A stretch of 64,000 nucleotides of DNA from Armigeres subalbatus. Its lineage: Eukaryota; Arthropoda; Insecta; Diptera; Culicidae. Within the stretch, counting starts at the first letter, position 1; each line of letters begins with the position of its first letter. Location of the stretch: NCBI RefSeq assembly GCF_024139115.2, contig NC_085141.1, forward strand, positions 403,933,612 through 403,997,611, given 5' to 3'. The translations under genes were made by a program, and so were the position numbers. Under the pieces are notes generated by a model. That model ran no database searches, was not told the DNA's origin, and saw only the letters and a list, made by a program, of their open reading frames with translations. This document shows, piece after piece, positions 1 to 10,805 of the stretch.

Positions 1-830
1 ATCCATCGTCGCTTTTATCAACCGTGTCAGTTTATCCGGAAAACCGTGTTCGTGCATTAGCTGCCATAGCTGATCCCGATCGATTGTATCATATGCGGCT
101 TTGAAGTCGAGGAATAGATGATGTGTGGGCACGTTGTATTGTCGGCATTTCTGCAGTACTAGGCGAATGGCGAACACCTGGTCCGTGGTGGAGCGTTCGC
201 CCATAAAACCCGCCTGGTACTGCCCCACAAACTCCCTTGTAGTTGGTGCTAGTCGACGGCATAAAATTTGGGAGAGTACCTTGTTGGCGGCGTTCAGCAA
301 TGTGATTGCGCGGTAGTTGCTACAATCCAGCTTATTGCCCTTTTTGTAGATGGGACACACGACACCTTCCATCCACTCCTGCGGCAAAACTTCCTCCTCC
401 CAAATCTTGGTAATGACCCAGTGCAGCGCTCTAGCCAGTACCTCACCACCGTGTTTAAATAGATCTCCTGGTAGTTGGTCAACCCCAGGGGCTTTGTTGT
501 TCTTCAGCTGGCCAATCTCCTCCTGGATTTACTGGAGATCTGGAGCCGGTAAAACTGTGTCCTTCTCCCTGGTCCATCACCATACCGCCATCTTCATCTG
601 CCACATCGCCATTCAGGTGTTCTTCGTAGTGCTGGCCCCACCTTTGGATCACCTCACGCCCTTTCTTAAGAAGGTTCCCGTTTACATATCAGGCTGTGGC
701 ACGTGGCCTTTACGTGGACGGTTTAACTTCTCATAGAGCTTTCGTGTGTTATCAGCGCGGTACAGTTGCTCCGTCTCTTCACGGTCTCGATCTTCCTGCT
801 GGCGCTTTTTTCTCCGGAAAATCGAGTTTT
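1..830 (-). pseudogene. LINE-A reverse transcriptase, N-terminal part
   Basis: Minus-strand translation gives the RT fingers and the start of the palm. A segment reading QYQAGF and RSTTDQ is followed, at about 130-80, by motif A with DFKAAYD, whose Asp binds a catalytic metal in this family. The thumb and the FADD box would lie left of position 1 and cannot be judged. The frame is interrupted at about 500-560. It belongs to the same copy as the endonuclease at 833-2019. Confidence 0.75.
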
Positions 831-832
831 GT

Positions 833-2019
833 CTATTCCGCGCCCGCGCACGATATAGCCTCATTCGCCCTCGTGCGGTGTTGCAGCATGCTCGCCCATG
901 CTGCATTCTTCTCTTCCACTAACTGCTCACATTCGCCGTCATACCAGTCGTTTCTCTGATCCGGGGGCACCGTGCCAAGTGCAGCGGTTGCGGTGCTACC
1001 AATGGTGGATCGAATATCTTCAAGAGATGCTGCGCCTAGCTGCTCTTCTGCTGGGAGTGCGACTTCCAGCTGCTGCGCGTATTCTTGGGCTAGTCTACCG
1101 TCTTGTAGCCGCCCAATGTTAAGTCGCGGCGTCCGATTTCGACGCGTGTTGTACACCATCGAGAGTTTTGAGCGCAGGCATACTGCAACGAGGTAGTTTT
1201 CGGATTCAATATTCGCACTGCGGTAAGTGCGGACGTTCGTGATGTCGGAGAAGAATTTACCGGCGATTAGAACGTGGTCGATTTGGTTTTCCGTTTCTTG
1301 GTTAGATGATCTCCATGTGGCCTTGTGGATATTTTTGCGGGGAAAGAAGGTGCTTCGGACTACCATTTTGCGGGAGGCTGCGAAGTTTATGCATCATTGG
1401 CCGTTGTCATTCGATACGGTATGCAGACTATCCGGTCCGATGACCGGTCTATACATTTCCTCCCTTCCTACCTGAGCGTTCATGTCACCGATGACGATTT
1501 TGACGTCCCGCAGTGGGCATCCATCGTATGTCTGCTCCAGCTTTGCGTAGAACGCTTCATTCTCGTCGTCGGGTCTCCCTTCGTGTGGGCTGTGCACGTT
1601 GATAATGCTATAGTTGAAGAAACGGCCTTTTATCCTCAGCTTGCACATCCTTGCGTTGATTGGCTGCACCCAATCACACGATGGCGCATCTTACCCAACA
1701 CTATGAAGCCGGTTCCCAGCTCGTTGGTGGTGCCACAGCTTTGGTAAAAGGTAGCCGCTCGATGCCCGCTTTTCCACATTTTCTGTCCTGTCCAGCAAAT
1801 CTCCTGAAGCGCCACGACGTCGAAGTTGCGGGGATGTAATTCATCGTAGATCATCCTGTCGCAACCTGCGAAACCTAGCGACTTGCAGTTGCATGGTCCA
1901 AGCTTCCAATCGTGATCCTTTATTCGTCGCCTAGGTCGTTGCCGATTATATCGAGTCGTATTATCTCTTATATTGTTCGTTATGATTGGTTTTCCAGGCG
2001 GCTTATTGGGCCTGCGCAA
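833..2019 (-). pseudogene. LINE-A APE-like endonuclease and linker, frameshifted
   Basis: Three overlapping minus-strand frames (2019-1636, 1669-1394, 1366-833) together give an APE-type endonuclease, which nicks target DNA for target-primed reverse transcription. Visible motifs are the N-terminal core with CNCKSL, LQEICW, INVHSPH, the catalytic GDMNAQVG and QIDHVL. The terminal SDHYLV motif reads SENYLV, so the catalytic Asp-His pair is lost. The tail to 833 is an Arg-rich and Gln-rich linker before the RT. Broken frames and the lost pair make this a pseudogene. Confidence 0.8.
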
Positions 2020-2242
2020 ACCTCCTGTTTCGTCGGAGGGCCGTCGTGTCAGGGCTGTTTAGCGCCCCACCTAACACCAGGACTTGGGCTTGTGCGCTTT
2101 GAGCGGCACATGGTCGCTGCAGCTTTTTATAGAGGTTTAACAGGGCCCACTGTCAAACCCCACCACATCCTAGGCAAGCCCCACAACTCGCAGATGGCCT
2201 GGGAGGGATTGTCAAGCCCTTGGACATAGTCCCTGCTGCCCG

Positions 2243-3102
2243 ATTTTTTTTTTCATTATGTAATTCAAAAATACTTCCACATTCACATAGTATGATGGTT
2301 TAACAAATATTTATAGGTACTAGCTGATTCTGACCTTTAATTAGTTATAGTTTTCTAGAAATCAAAGGAGAGCGTTTTGGCCAGGTGGGGCGCATTATAC
2401 CGTCTTATCCTACTTCTTCTGCTCCCTGAAAGTCCGTAGCTCATTTCGTGTCTTGTTCGGTCGACTTTATTCTTCAACGTTCTCAGATAGTGCAAGTTTT
2501 TTTATTTTTTTTTTTATTTTCTCTTTACAGTCGGGATTCGCTGGTTGGGATCTTAATACTTGGGTCACTTTTTAGTTGGGCCTCCGCTGGTTGGGCCATG
2601 GCCCAACTAAAAAGCAACCGTACGTCAAAATTCAATGTAAACACATATAAAACGGGATTGGGCGTCACTGGACATCATTTGTGATGTTCAAGTGGAAATA
2701 CACGTGTCCAATCCAAGATTGTCTACAACTCCAGAGTCTGATGAAAAACTCGAGGAATGATTTTCCACATATTTACTAACCGACCGACTACCATTAATTC
2801 CTTAATCATCAGAACTCCTACGCCCCGCAACGGACTTCCTGGTCAAGGAACATACTCCGGATAGAAGGTAGATCATATGCAACTATGGATTGCACGACTC
2901 CATATGGTTCATCTCAGCACGCTTAAACGAGAATTCTATTTTGACTGAGTTCTGGTTTATTGTATGTTCAATCCATTAAGATGAGATGACTCCATCAGAT
3001 ATAAATTTTGGCCACACTTTTCAATTCACATTCTTAATTAACGATTCCGATTATGACGAAGCAATGGCTTAGAAAGAAAATTGGTGGGGGGTTCCTGAAT
3101 AT
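2243..3102. other. AT-rich unassigned DNA with a short palindromic repeat
   Basis: No credible gene. At 2566-2616 an inverted repeat (TTTTTAGTTGGGCC pairing with GGCCCAACTAAAAA) sits in a segment with repeated CGCTGGTTGGG words, probably a MITE remnant whose ends I could not fix. Confidence 0.4.
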
Positions 3103-3830
3103 TTTTTGCCTTTCTCGTACAACTAAGTTGTACCGAAAGGCTATCATTTCACTCCAAAATCGAGCTTTTGATAGAAGTCCCGGAGACCCATAGTGTTATA
3201 TACCATTCGACTCAGCTCGATGAGCTGAACAAATGTCTGTCTGTCCGTGTGTGCGTGTGTGTGTGTATGTGTGTGCGTGTGTGTGCACAAAATGCCATAA
3301 AAAAACATTAGCCAAATTTTCACATAGAAACTCTTAACCGATTTTTTTGCAACAAGTTGCATCCGACAGAGACTAAAACGCTGTTGATCACTATTGAATT
3401 TCATAATAATTGCAAATTGCAAAAAATAGATAATATTAAAATAGTGATGAGACATAGTCACATAGAACAATAATGTGTTATGAAAAATGCCTTGCATCTA
3501 TGAATATTTTATCCGTGGCTTCCCATTAAGAGTTTCATCGCACTATAAAGATGCTCGTGTTGCACGCATTTAGGCGTAAGTATGCTCTTCGTTCAGTTTC
3601 ATAGTACTATGAAATTGTCCGAAAGTCAAAATTTGAACAAAGGAAATTCGAGAAACTTTTGGCAGCGCCATCTGTCGTCTACTAGTGTAAATTTTCTATC
3701 ATAACATTAGACGGTGTAACTGTTTTGCCTTTCTTGTACATCATCGAGGTGTAAGCGTAAATGCTACATTTATTACCTTTTTGCGCGAGAAAGGCACTAT
3801 CACCGTTAGGTGGATTAATCTGGGTTTTTT
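3103..3830. repeat. 0.7-kb interspersed repeat, copy 1
   Basis: Starts with TTTTTGCCTTTCTCGTA and ends with GGTGGATTAATCTGGG plus a T run. The termini carry a short inverted motif (GCCTTTCTCG at the start, CGAGAAAGGC near the end). Inside is a TG-rich tract (about 3240-3288) followed by a segment resembling one unit of the 167-bp satellite at 18.4-20.3 kb (CAACAAGTTGCATCCGAC). It is nearly identical to 5253-5957. It encodes no transposase, so it is probably a non-autonomous DNA element of the mosquito lineage. Confidence 0.75.
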
Positions 3831-4385
3831 ATATCTTATTAACCACTGAGAAATGTTATTTTGTTGCCCAACTGAGTGTTCCAGTGCATGTTTTGCGGAC
3901 AGTATGCCAAAGTCGCTCTAGAATGTTGAGCAAACAAACATGAAAAGTTACATCAAAACCAGGGTTTGCAGAAATCGCTCTCAATAGATAACGAACAACG
4001 ATAAAAGAGAGGCAAAAACTGTTCCGAATCATAACAAGCCATGATAACAAATTTATCAAACTTGTATACCTACAAGTGCGAAAAAAACAAAATCGAAAAG
4101 GCAGCCCCACAGAAAAATGGTGATTCTCGCTTTGTTTTCGCTCATTTCGTGTTGATTACTGCACAGTTGTGTAGAACAAGTTGAAATGCATCATCAGAGC
4201 CAGTGCTTCCCGCATTTGGAGCTTTCTAAAAGAAATTTATCATGGGGTATAGCCTCCCGAATCATGACAGCTTGCGAAAAAAGTCTCTCGCGCAGGGATG
4301 CAAGATGATATTTTCCAATGTCTTCACAGTCGTTTAAAAATGTCTTCAATATGAAGATTATGATTATCAGAGAAAAATTTCAAAA
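3831..4385. other. AT-rich unassigned DNA
   Basis: No gene, repeat or convincing ORF seen; only short AT-rich frames. Confidence 0.5.
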
Positions 4386-4667
4386 TCCAATAGGTCTTCT
4401 TCTTATATTCCAATTGGAACTTGGCCTGCTTTTTAACTTAGTATTAAATTAGCATTTCCTCAGTTATTAATTGAAAGCTTTTCTATACGCCCGCCATTGC
4501 ATGAGTATGTATCTTGTGTGGCAAGTACAATGGATACACTATGCCCAGGGTGTCGAAAATGTTTCCAAAACGAAAACATCCTAGACCGGACCGAGAATCG
4601 AACTCACCATCTCCGGATTGACAATCCTACGCCTTTGCTCGCAAGGCTACTGGAGACTCCAATAGGT
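4386..4667 (-). mobile_element. tRNA-derived SINE with perfect 10-bp target-site duplication
   Basis: On the minus strand the element starts with a tRNA-like head, in which a B-box-like GAGTTCGATTC is visible at about 4605-4590. It continues through a body organised like Feilai and ends in an AAGAAGAAG tail at about 4396-4404. TCCAATAGGT occurs exactly at 4386-4395 and 4658-4667 and is read as the target-site duplication. The 262-bp body differs from the Feilai copies at 13928 and 45753, so it is a sister SINE. RNA polymerase III promotion is inferred from the box motifs. Confidence 0.8.
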
Positions 4668-5252
4668 GTGTAAATTCAATAATCTCCTTGTATTACTGAT
4701 GTTGAATAATGTTTAATTTTTTAACATTCAAATTGCTAGAATTGAAGAGAATATTTTTTTAAAATTTCTTATTTTTTTTTAAACGAGTTTCCCCTGGATT
4801 TTGTACTGAGTCGGATTTTTAAACAGAATTTTCAAGTGGAACTCTTCCAAATTTCTTTTTAAAGAATGCCCGGTTGGGATTCAAAATTTACTGTGAAATA
4901 CTTGAAAAACATCCAGAGAACTTTCCAAAGGAACGTCCGGATAAATGTCTAGATCAACTTGAAGATCAACAAAATGAATTTAAAAAAGTGCCTGGGCAAT
5001 ACGCCCCACCTCAACCAAAGACGTCTCATAGCCCTTCATTAGTATTTTATCAATCCCATAATAAACAGGCTATACATTCTTATGTGCTTGACATTAAAAA
5101 ACCAACATAGGTCCATTCAAGCAGGTGTGAATTATATTTCAAAATTTTCCATACAATTTGGAAGCAACTGTTACAGGCTCGCTGCGCTTGTGTCCAGTTG
5201 GTAAGGACATATCGTCCTGCCTACACTGGGGCGTTTTGGCCAGTGAAACATG
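4668..5252. other. AT-rich unassigned DNA
   Basis: A 78-codon frame at 4874-5110 is present but has no recognisable family or codon signal; nothing else seen. Confidence 0.4.
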
Positions 5253-5957
5253 TTTTTGCCTTTCTCGTACAACTAAGTTGTACCGAAAGGCTATCATTTC
5301 ACTCCAAATTCGAACTTTTGATAAAAGTCCCGGAGACCCATAGTGTTATATACCATTCGACTCAGCTCGATGAGCTGAACAAATGTCTGTCTGTCCGTGT
5401 GTGCGTGTGTGTGCACAAAATGCCATAAAAAACATTAGCCAAATTTTCACATAGAAACTCTTAACCGATTTTCTTGCAACAAGTTGCATCCGACAGAGAC
5501 TAAAACGCTGTTGATCACTATTGAATTTCATAATAATTGCAAATTGCAAAAAATAGATAATATTAAAATAGTGATGAGACATAGTCACATAGAACAATAA
5601 TGTGTTATGAAATGCCTTGCATCTATGAATATTTTATCCGTGGCTTCCCATTAAGAGTTTCATCGTACTATAAAGATGCTCGTGTTGCACGCATTTAGGC
5701 GTAAGTATGCTCTTCGTTCAGTTTCATAGTACTATGAAATTGTCCGAAAGTCAAAATTCGAACATAGGAAATTCGAGAAACTTTTGGCAGCGCCATCTGT
5801 CGTCTACTAGTGTAAATTTTCTATCACAACATTAGACGGTGTAACTGTTTTGCCTTTCTTGTAGATCATCGAGGTGTAAGCGTAAAGGCTACATTTATTA
5901 CCTTTTTGCGCGAGAAAGGCGCCATCACCGCTAGGTGGATTAATCTGGGTTTTTTTT
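5253..5957. repeat. 0.7-kb interspersed repeat, copy 2
   Basis: Near-identical to 3103-3830 over its full length. The main difference is a shorter TG tract (5396-5414), plus scattered substitutions and one- or two-base indels. Same ends and same orientation. The 1.4-kb spacer is not repeated, so two separate insertions are likelier than a segmental duplication. Confidence 0.75.
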
Positions 5958-6336
5958 AATTAGGAGGGTTACAAAATTTTCTTCTAAAATTGTTATCTCT
6001 GGGGGGAGGGTTATGTCCAAAACCACCCCCGTGGCTACGCCACTGTAAAGAAGCATTGAACTGAAAATGTCATCGGGTACAACAGTAGCCACGTTAATTC
6101 GCCGTAATTCAAAATAATTTACTCAGCTGTATGAAGCCAATGAAGCCAGACAGACGATGTTTGAACCACGCCTCCTTGGTAACTCTCCAGAATGCCACCG
6201 AGCTGAATCCATGGAAACAACAGTGCCCAACCCAAACAACTGACATTGCTCACAGTTTCAAAGCAGGCGTTCATCTGTTATCATACTTCCCATGAGCTCA
6301 TGCGGTAGGGAATTGTAAAGACTATGTCGGAGATTA
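5958..6336. other. unassigned DNA
   Basis: No gene or repeat boundary recognised. Confidence 0.4.
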
Positions 6337-6565
6337 TTAAGGCCACTCCTGACGGAATCCAAGTTTAAAAGTACTCGCGTTTTCGGGGGCACACCACTCG
6401 ATACGGAAGCAACGCACAACTGTCATTTTTATTTTTTCACGCATGCTGCGACGCAGCAAAACTAAATCAACAAAAATGACAGTTGTGCGTTGCTTCCGTA
6501 TCGAGTGGTGTGCCCCCGAAAACGCGAGCACTTTGAAACTTGGATTCCGCCAGGAGTGACCTTAA
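6337..6565. mobile_element. 221-bp foldback MITE flanked by TTAA, copy 1
   Basis: Almost the whole element (6341-6561) is one inverted repeat. The left arm begins GGCCACTCCTGACGGAATCC and the right arm ends with its complement. A loop of about 30 bases around 6440-6470 contains GCATGCTGCGACGCAGC. TTAA lies at both edges (6337-6340 and 6562-6565), as expected for piggyBac-type TTAA insertion, although TTAA could instead be the end of the repeat. A full copy of exactly the same length is at 39106-39326 and half copies are at 13601 and 13810. No coding capacity. Confidence 0.85.
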
Positions 6566-8634
6566 CAGCCCCTTACAAGCACAGGGGATTACCTTTTACA
6601 CACTCCTTGGAAAAGTTATAACCAACGTTTGCGATTCAACACCATCGTTTAGAGAGAACCCATAATTTCACAAATGACAAACACGTAATCTATTGAACGA
6701 AACACACTCGTGAAAAACTTTATGACAAAGCTATTGAGTTGCCATCGTTTCGGTGTACATATCTCCGCAGGGTCGCAAAACTCGTTATTATCCTTTTTTT
6801 TTGCTCTCATCGGGGCGGCGGCGCTGCAATGGTGACGAACCCCCATGTACAGATACTCGACAGATATAGGTTTTTACTCACCGTATATGCGAGTTCGTGT
6901 ATCAGCGACAAGGTGCTAACTTAGCAGGAGGTCAACCCTTTCAACTTCGTGAACCCACTTGTAGTGTTGTAAATCACATTCTTTGTTCGGAAGCAGCCAC
7001 TCGTGTGCCCTAAAACGGAGTCTAGACTGGGTCATCGTTGGATAACGGGCAGTTTATCTGATTAAATGAAAGTGAAGTTTAACAGATAGAAAAAGTTATT
7101 GAAATTTACATGAAAAATAATGCACATGAAAGGAATGCCAAAAACAACGTAAATTTAGTCGATTATATATAAATGAATGAAATTTCACAGTACACATGTT
7201 AGAAATGCAAATTGAGAAAATGTTGCGGATAACTGAAAAAACGGTATGATTATGCATAATTTAAATTGTCGAATTTTAAATTCGAATTTCACGATAATTT
7301 TTTAGACAACTTTCAGTATCTTTGGATCGCTAATTTACTTAATGCTTATGGATCAATTCCGCTGTACATCTTTAACACATTCATTGACAAATTCCAGGAA
7401 CCTTTCTTTCCCTTCTTATTTACATTGATCTCTCACGATAATCAATTACTCATTGTCATGATTACAAATTATCGTCCTTGGTCTACCTACGAACTGTCTT
7501 TTTATGGAACTATTGGAACTATACTATGTTTTCTTATTCCACTATATTTGAATACTTTCGATTTATGGAAAGTATTTTTATTATATTCCCATCGTCTTTC
7601 GTGGCTACTGTTTTTTTGCTGTTCATTTTTAATCACATCTGAATGCTTACCATTTCAGTATTCCAAGTTATCAGGCCAAACTTCCATCCCTGAAAAACCA
7701 TCATTCTGACGTACCCTAACCCACATGCCACTTGCTGTTGTACGTGTGGCGCAAATCCATGTGGCGGCGACGACCAAAACCAAGTCCTCAGTGGGAAAAA
7801 TGCAAACTTACACATCATTCGTAACCCCTTTGGCCTGCCCCCAAATTCCCAAAACCAAGGAATGCTGCAACAATGTGCAACTCTGATCCCCTTTCACACA
7901 CTCACACACTGGAGGTCCTGGATAGGGACATGCAGCAAGGGAAGAACATAATTCCCATAAAATTTTATCATTTCTTCGTGCCGTGACTGCATATTGTGAG
8001 TATTCATTTTGCGAACAAAAAATCCCATTTGCTTTGGGACCACTCTCGCAAGCCGTTGCCGGCGCCGCCGTCTGCGTCTATGGGAGAGGGCGAACGGCAA
8101 ACAGCATCAGCTGCAGCGAACAGTATTTCTATTTTCCTTGCACCGATACTCTCGCCCAGAACGACTGAGTTTGTTTTCATTCATCTGAGTTATTGTGCCT
8201 TGTTTTTTTTTATTCCGGCTCACAATGGCGTGCAATTGCAGGGAAATCGTTTCTAGAAATTGCAGTGTCGATGCTGAATGGGATAGTTGTCGAAATAATG
8301 ACCCAGACGAAATTGGAAGGAAGCAAAGCTATGTGAACATTGACGGATTGACAGATTTGCTCAGAAATAAATTATTGCACGTGTTTTTCATATTGCTGAT
8401 AGTCATTGATTGACCGGCATTTCAATGTTGCAAATATCATGGACAGATGATTGAAGTTCAACTACTGTTATGCTAACTTGAATGTTAATATTTCTCAATC
8501 AAACTATTTTGGCAGGTCGATTTTAATCACATGACCCACATTTAGAAGAAAGCATTCTCAAAACTAAATCTCCTGAAATGAACTTTTCAGTCATATTTAA
8601 TTATCACAGATAAACGTATTTTGTGATGTTTAAT
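6566..8634. other. 2-kb unassigned AT-rich DNA
   Basis: No convincing gene. A 147-codon frame at 7266-7709 is rich in Phe, Leu and Ile, as AT-rich non-coding frames often are; no motif or splice context supports it. A GC-rich patch at 8050-8110 is also unassigned. Confidence 0.4.
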
Positions 8635-8758
8635 GCTACAAAGCAAGACAATGCTTAGGGTGGCTGGGTTAATAACTGTGGAAGTGCTGAACGAACACTA
8701 AGCTGCGAGGCGGCTCTGTCCCAGTGTGGGGATGTAATGCCAATAAGAAGAAGGAGAA
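8635..8758 (+). mobile_element. Feilai-type SINE, internally deleted
   Basis: Begins within the tRNA-like head (GCTACAAAGCAAG), jumps after GGTGGCTGGGTT to the 3' body (GTGGAAGTGCTGAA, CTGCGAGGCGGCTCTGTCCC) and ends in the typical AATGCCAATAAGAAG tail. The B-box and the middle of the element are missing compared with 45753-46039. Confidence 0.8.
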
Positions 8759-8767
8759 GAATGTATT

Positions 8768-8827
8768 TGCCGGAGACGAGCCAGCCTCGGGCTGTAAGTC
8801 ACCTTAATAAAGACAATTAAAAAAAAA
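8768..8827 (+). mobile_element. short retroelement 3' end
   Basis: GAGCCAGCCTCGGGCTG followed by TTAATAAAGACAATTAAAA resembles the 54-bp insert at 16128-16181. It sits against the tail of the Feilai copy. A near-match AGAATGTAT / AGAATGCAT on the two sides may be a degraded target duplication. The parent family is not identified. Confidence 0.5.
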
Positions 8828-8963
8828 AGAATGCATACAAAATTTTTCTTGACTCAATCAGGGAGATTGTATCACATTCGCCAGAAAACGGTTTGCCAGT
8901 ATGATTTTTGTCAAAAACCCATTTGCCAGAATGGACCAAGCCAGGACCGAAAGCCATTCCCCA

Positions 8964-9183
8964 CACCCAACTGGCGGTTGTTAGATTTTCCAACAATTCT
9001 GTATTAGAAACTACCAAAACAGATTCTTATACACATATTGTATAAGAATCTAACATATTTGTAAGCTTTTCTTACATTTGTTGTATGAAAATCTAACAAT
9101 TTCGCATATGGCCAGTTCTTATACAGGTTTTGGTAGATTCTTAGACAGAATTATTATAAAATCTAACAACCGCCGGTTGGGTG
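8964..9183. mobile_element. foldback MITE with arms of about 55 bp
   Basis: The left arm begins CACCCAACTGGCGGTTGTTA. The right arm ends with the matching complement at 9183, with a few mismatches over about 55 bp. The middle is AT-rich and non-coding. On both sides the host DNA carries CCATTTGCCAGAATG-like words, so the element appears to have landed in a short degenerate tandem repeat. No certain target duplication. Confidence 0.75.
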
Positions 9184-9431
9184 CAGAATAGTCCATTTGT
9201 CAGAATGCATTTTTCCAGAATGTACAAATCCCTATAAAAAGTAAACCCGGAATTTTCGATTAATATTGGTGGTTAAAGAACAGAGAAAAAATCATGGATC
9301 TGGACCATTTGGCTTAAAGGTTATTATATGAAGCATTAGGCTTAGCTTTGAACTGCAATAAAGTGAAGATAACGGGGATTTAACATGATTTAGTAATGAA
9401 CAAACGGACAAACGACAACTTTTAAAGATGC

Positions 9432-9646
9432 TAAAGCCTGTCCACGTTATATTTCGGACACCCATCTTCAAATGCGGTTTTTAAAAAAGTTCACAAACCA
9501 CTGAGAAGATCAATTTACACACAGCTGAACCTCTCCGCTTCGTGTGATACTTTCAGCATGTTTTCATTCTCGTACAAATTGATGAAATGGCTAAAAATGA
9601 TTTGAACATCTTCTCAGTGTCCAAAATTTAACGTGGACAGGCTTTA
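9432..9646. mobile_element. MITE with 18-bp terminal inverted repeats and TA ends
   Basis: TAAAGCCTGTCCACGTTA at 9432-9449 is the exact complement of 9629-9646. Counting the outer TA as target duplication gives a Tc1/mariner-like pattern. The 215-bp element has no coding capacity, so it would need a transposase from elsewhere. The superfamily is inferred from the TA. Confidence 0.75.
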
Positions 9647-9789
9647 TTACATGTACATTGGCGAATCCGCACCAATCGTGTTTTTGATTCAATTGTGATA
9701 AATTGGATCTGCTACACAAAAGAGAGTTCAAGAAAATGAGTAATTTTTCATTGGCGCTTGGTGCGATTTGGTAGAACCTCGACCACATT

Positions 9790-9945
9790 TGCTGTAATCC
9801 GGGCAAACGTTCATTTTTAAAGAAGTATTACATTCACTATTGCATTAATCCGGGAAAATGTTTACTTTTAAAGAAGGAATTATATTCACGATTGCTTAAT
9901 TCGGGCAAGCGCCTACTTTTAAAGAAGGGATTAAATCTATAGACA
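9790..9945. repeat. three-unit tandem repeat, about 50-57 bp
   Basis: Three diverged units each contain an AATCCGGGCAAA-like start, then TTTTTAAAGAAG and ATTCAC-ATTGC. No gene lies over them. Confidence 0.6.
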
Positions 9946-9984
9946 CTATAGGTCCCAAAGACGAGATACTAAGAAGTAGCACTT

Positions 9985-10805
9985 TGTTCTTTTTTAGACA
10001 TTGGAGGTGCTTTTGATAATGCTTCCTTTTCTTCTATGGCTCGTGCAATAAGAAGTAGGAACTTTGATATAAGCGTCATTAACTGGATTCACATGATGCT
10101 TCAACAAAAGGAAATCACCTCAGAGCTAGGAAGCTCATCTCTGACAGCGAGGGCAACAAAATGATGCTCTCAGGGCCCTGCAGGGTGGTGTCCTTTCGCC
10201 ACTATTGTGGTCTTTGGTTGTAGACAATCTTCTGAGAAGCTTAGAGAGAAAAGATTTCGAGGTAGTTGGCTTCGCGGATGACGTTGCCATCATAGTAAGA
10301 GGTAAATTTGACGCTATCGTCACTGAAAGAATGCGGCAAGCCCTATACTATTCATTTATTTACTTAGTCTACATCTAAACAGATAACACTGAATCAACAA
10401 TTTGACGCCACAATACACGGTTCGAGGCCGCATCTCTCCATCCTCGGATACGCCCCACGCTCGCCAAGTCGTTTTGCCCCTGGTCTGCCCATCTCGCTCG
10501 CTGCGCTCCACGCCGTCTCGTACCTGCCGGATCGGAAGCGAACACCATCTTTGCAGGGTTGCTGTCCGGCATTCTTGCAACATGTCCTGCCCATCGTACC
10601 CTTCCGGCTTTAGCTACCTTCTGGATACTGGGTTCGCCGTAGAGCTGGGCGAGCCCTATACTAGTAACCCCGTCAAAAGTTGTAATCGTCCCTTTCACTT
10701 AAAGAAGGAAGTTCTGCTTAAAAGCTCTAATGTTTGACCGCGGAAAACTTCAGTTTAGTGAACAAGTAAAATATGTAGGAGTAGTTTTACACGCCAAACT
10801 GAACT
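9985..10805 (+). pseudogene. reverse transcriptase fragment of a LINE, split by an insertion
   Basis: Plus-strand translation gives RT palm motifs in order: motif A as LDIGGAFDNA (9994 on), motif B as QGGVLSPLLW after a frameshift, and motif C as GFADDVAII at about 10264-10290. After the inserted LINE-B tail (10351-10651) the reading resumes with VNPVKVVIVPFT and VKYVGVVLHAKLN, the usual segment after the palm. The motif spelling suggests the LOA/R1/I group; I cannot fix the clade. Frameshifts and the insertion make it dead. Confidence 0.8.
10339..10663 (-). mobile_element. 5'-truncated LINE-B 3' end with 12-bp target-site duplication
   Basis: A 301-bp insert (10351-10651) is bounded by AGCCCTATACTA at 10339-10350 and 10652-10663. 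Its left edge, TTCATTTATTTACTTAGTC, is the complement of the LINE-B 3' terminus. The rest matches the LINE-B C-terminal coding region at 22296 and 40656 (RVRWAGHVARMPDSNPAKMV in the minus frame). This is a typical truncated LINE insertion into the older RT fragment. Confidence 0.9.

Larger units (their letters stand above)
1..2242 (-). mobile_element. LINE-A copy 1, non-LTR retrotransposon, 5' half, cut by window edge
   Basis: Minus-strand non-LTR retrotransposon. Reading leftwards it has a 5' UTR (about 2240-2020), an APE-type endonuclease region (about 2019-1230), a linker and the start of the reverse transcriptase, which leaves the window at position 1. The 5' boundary is placed where the GC-rich LINE sequence gives way to T-rich DNA at about 2242. 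The frame is broken several times, so the copy is dead. A second copy of the family lies at 60577-62448, and short pieces lie at 29700-29885 and 57475-57745. The clade is not certain; the endonuclease resembles the I/Loner/RTE-type LINEs common in mosquitoes. Confidence 0.85.

Noticed and set aside
7266..7709. 147-codon hydrophobic frame resembling a membrane protein
   Set aside because: AT-rich DNA gives Phe/Leu/Ile-rich frames by chance; no motif, splice signal or homologue recognised.
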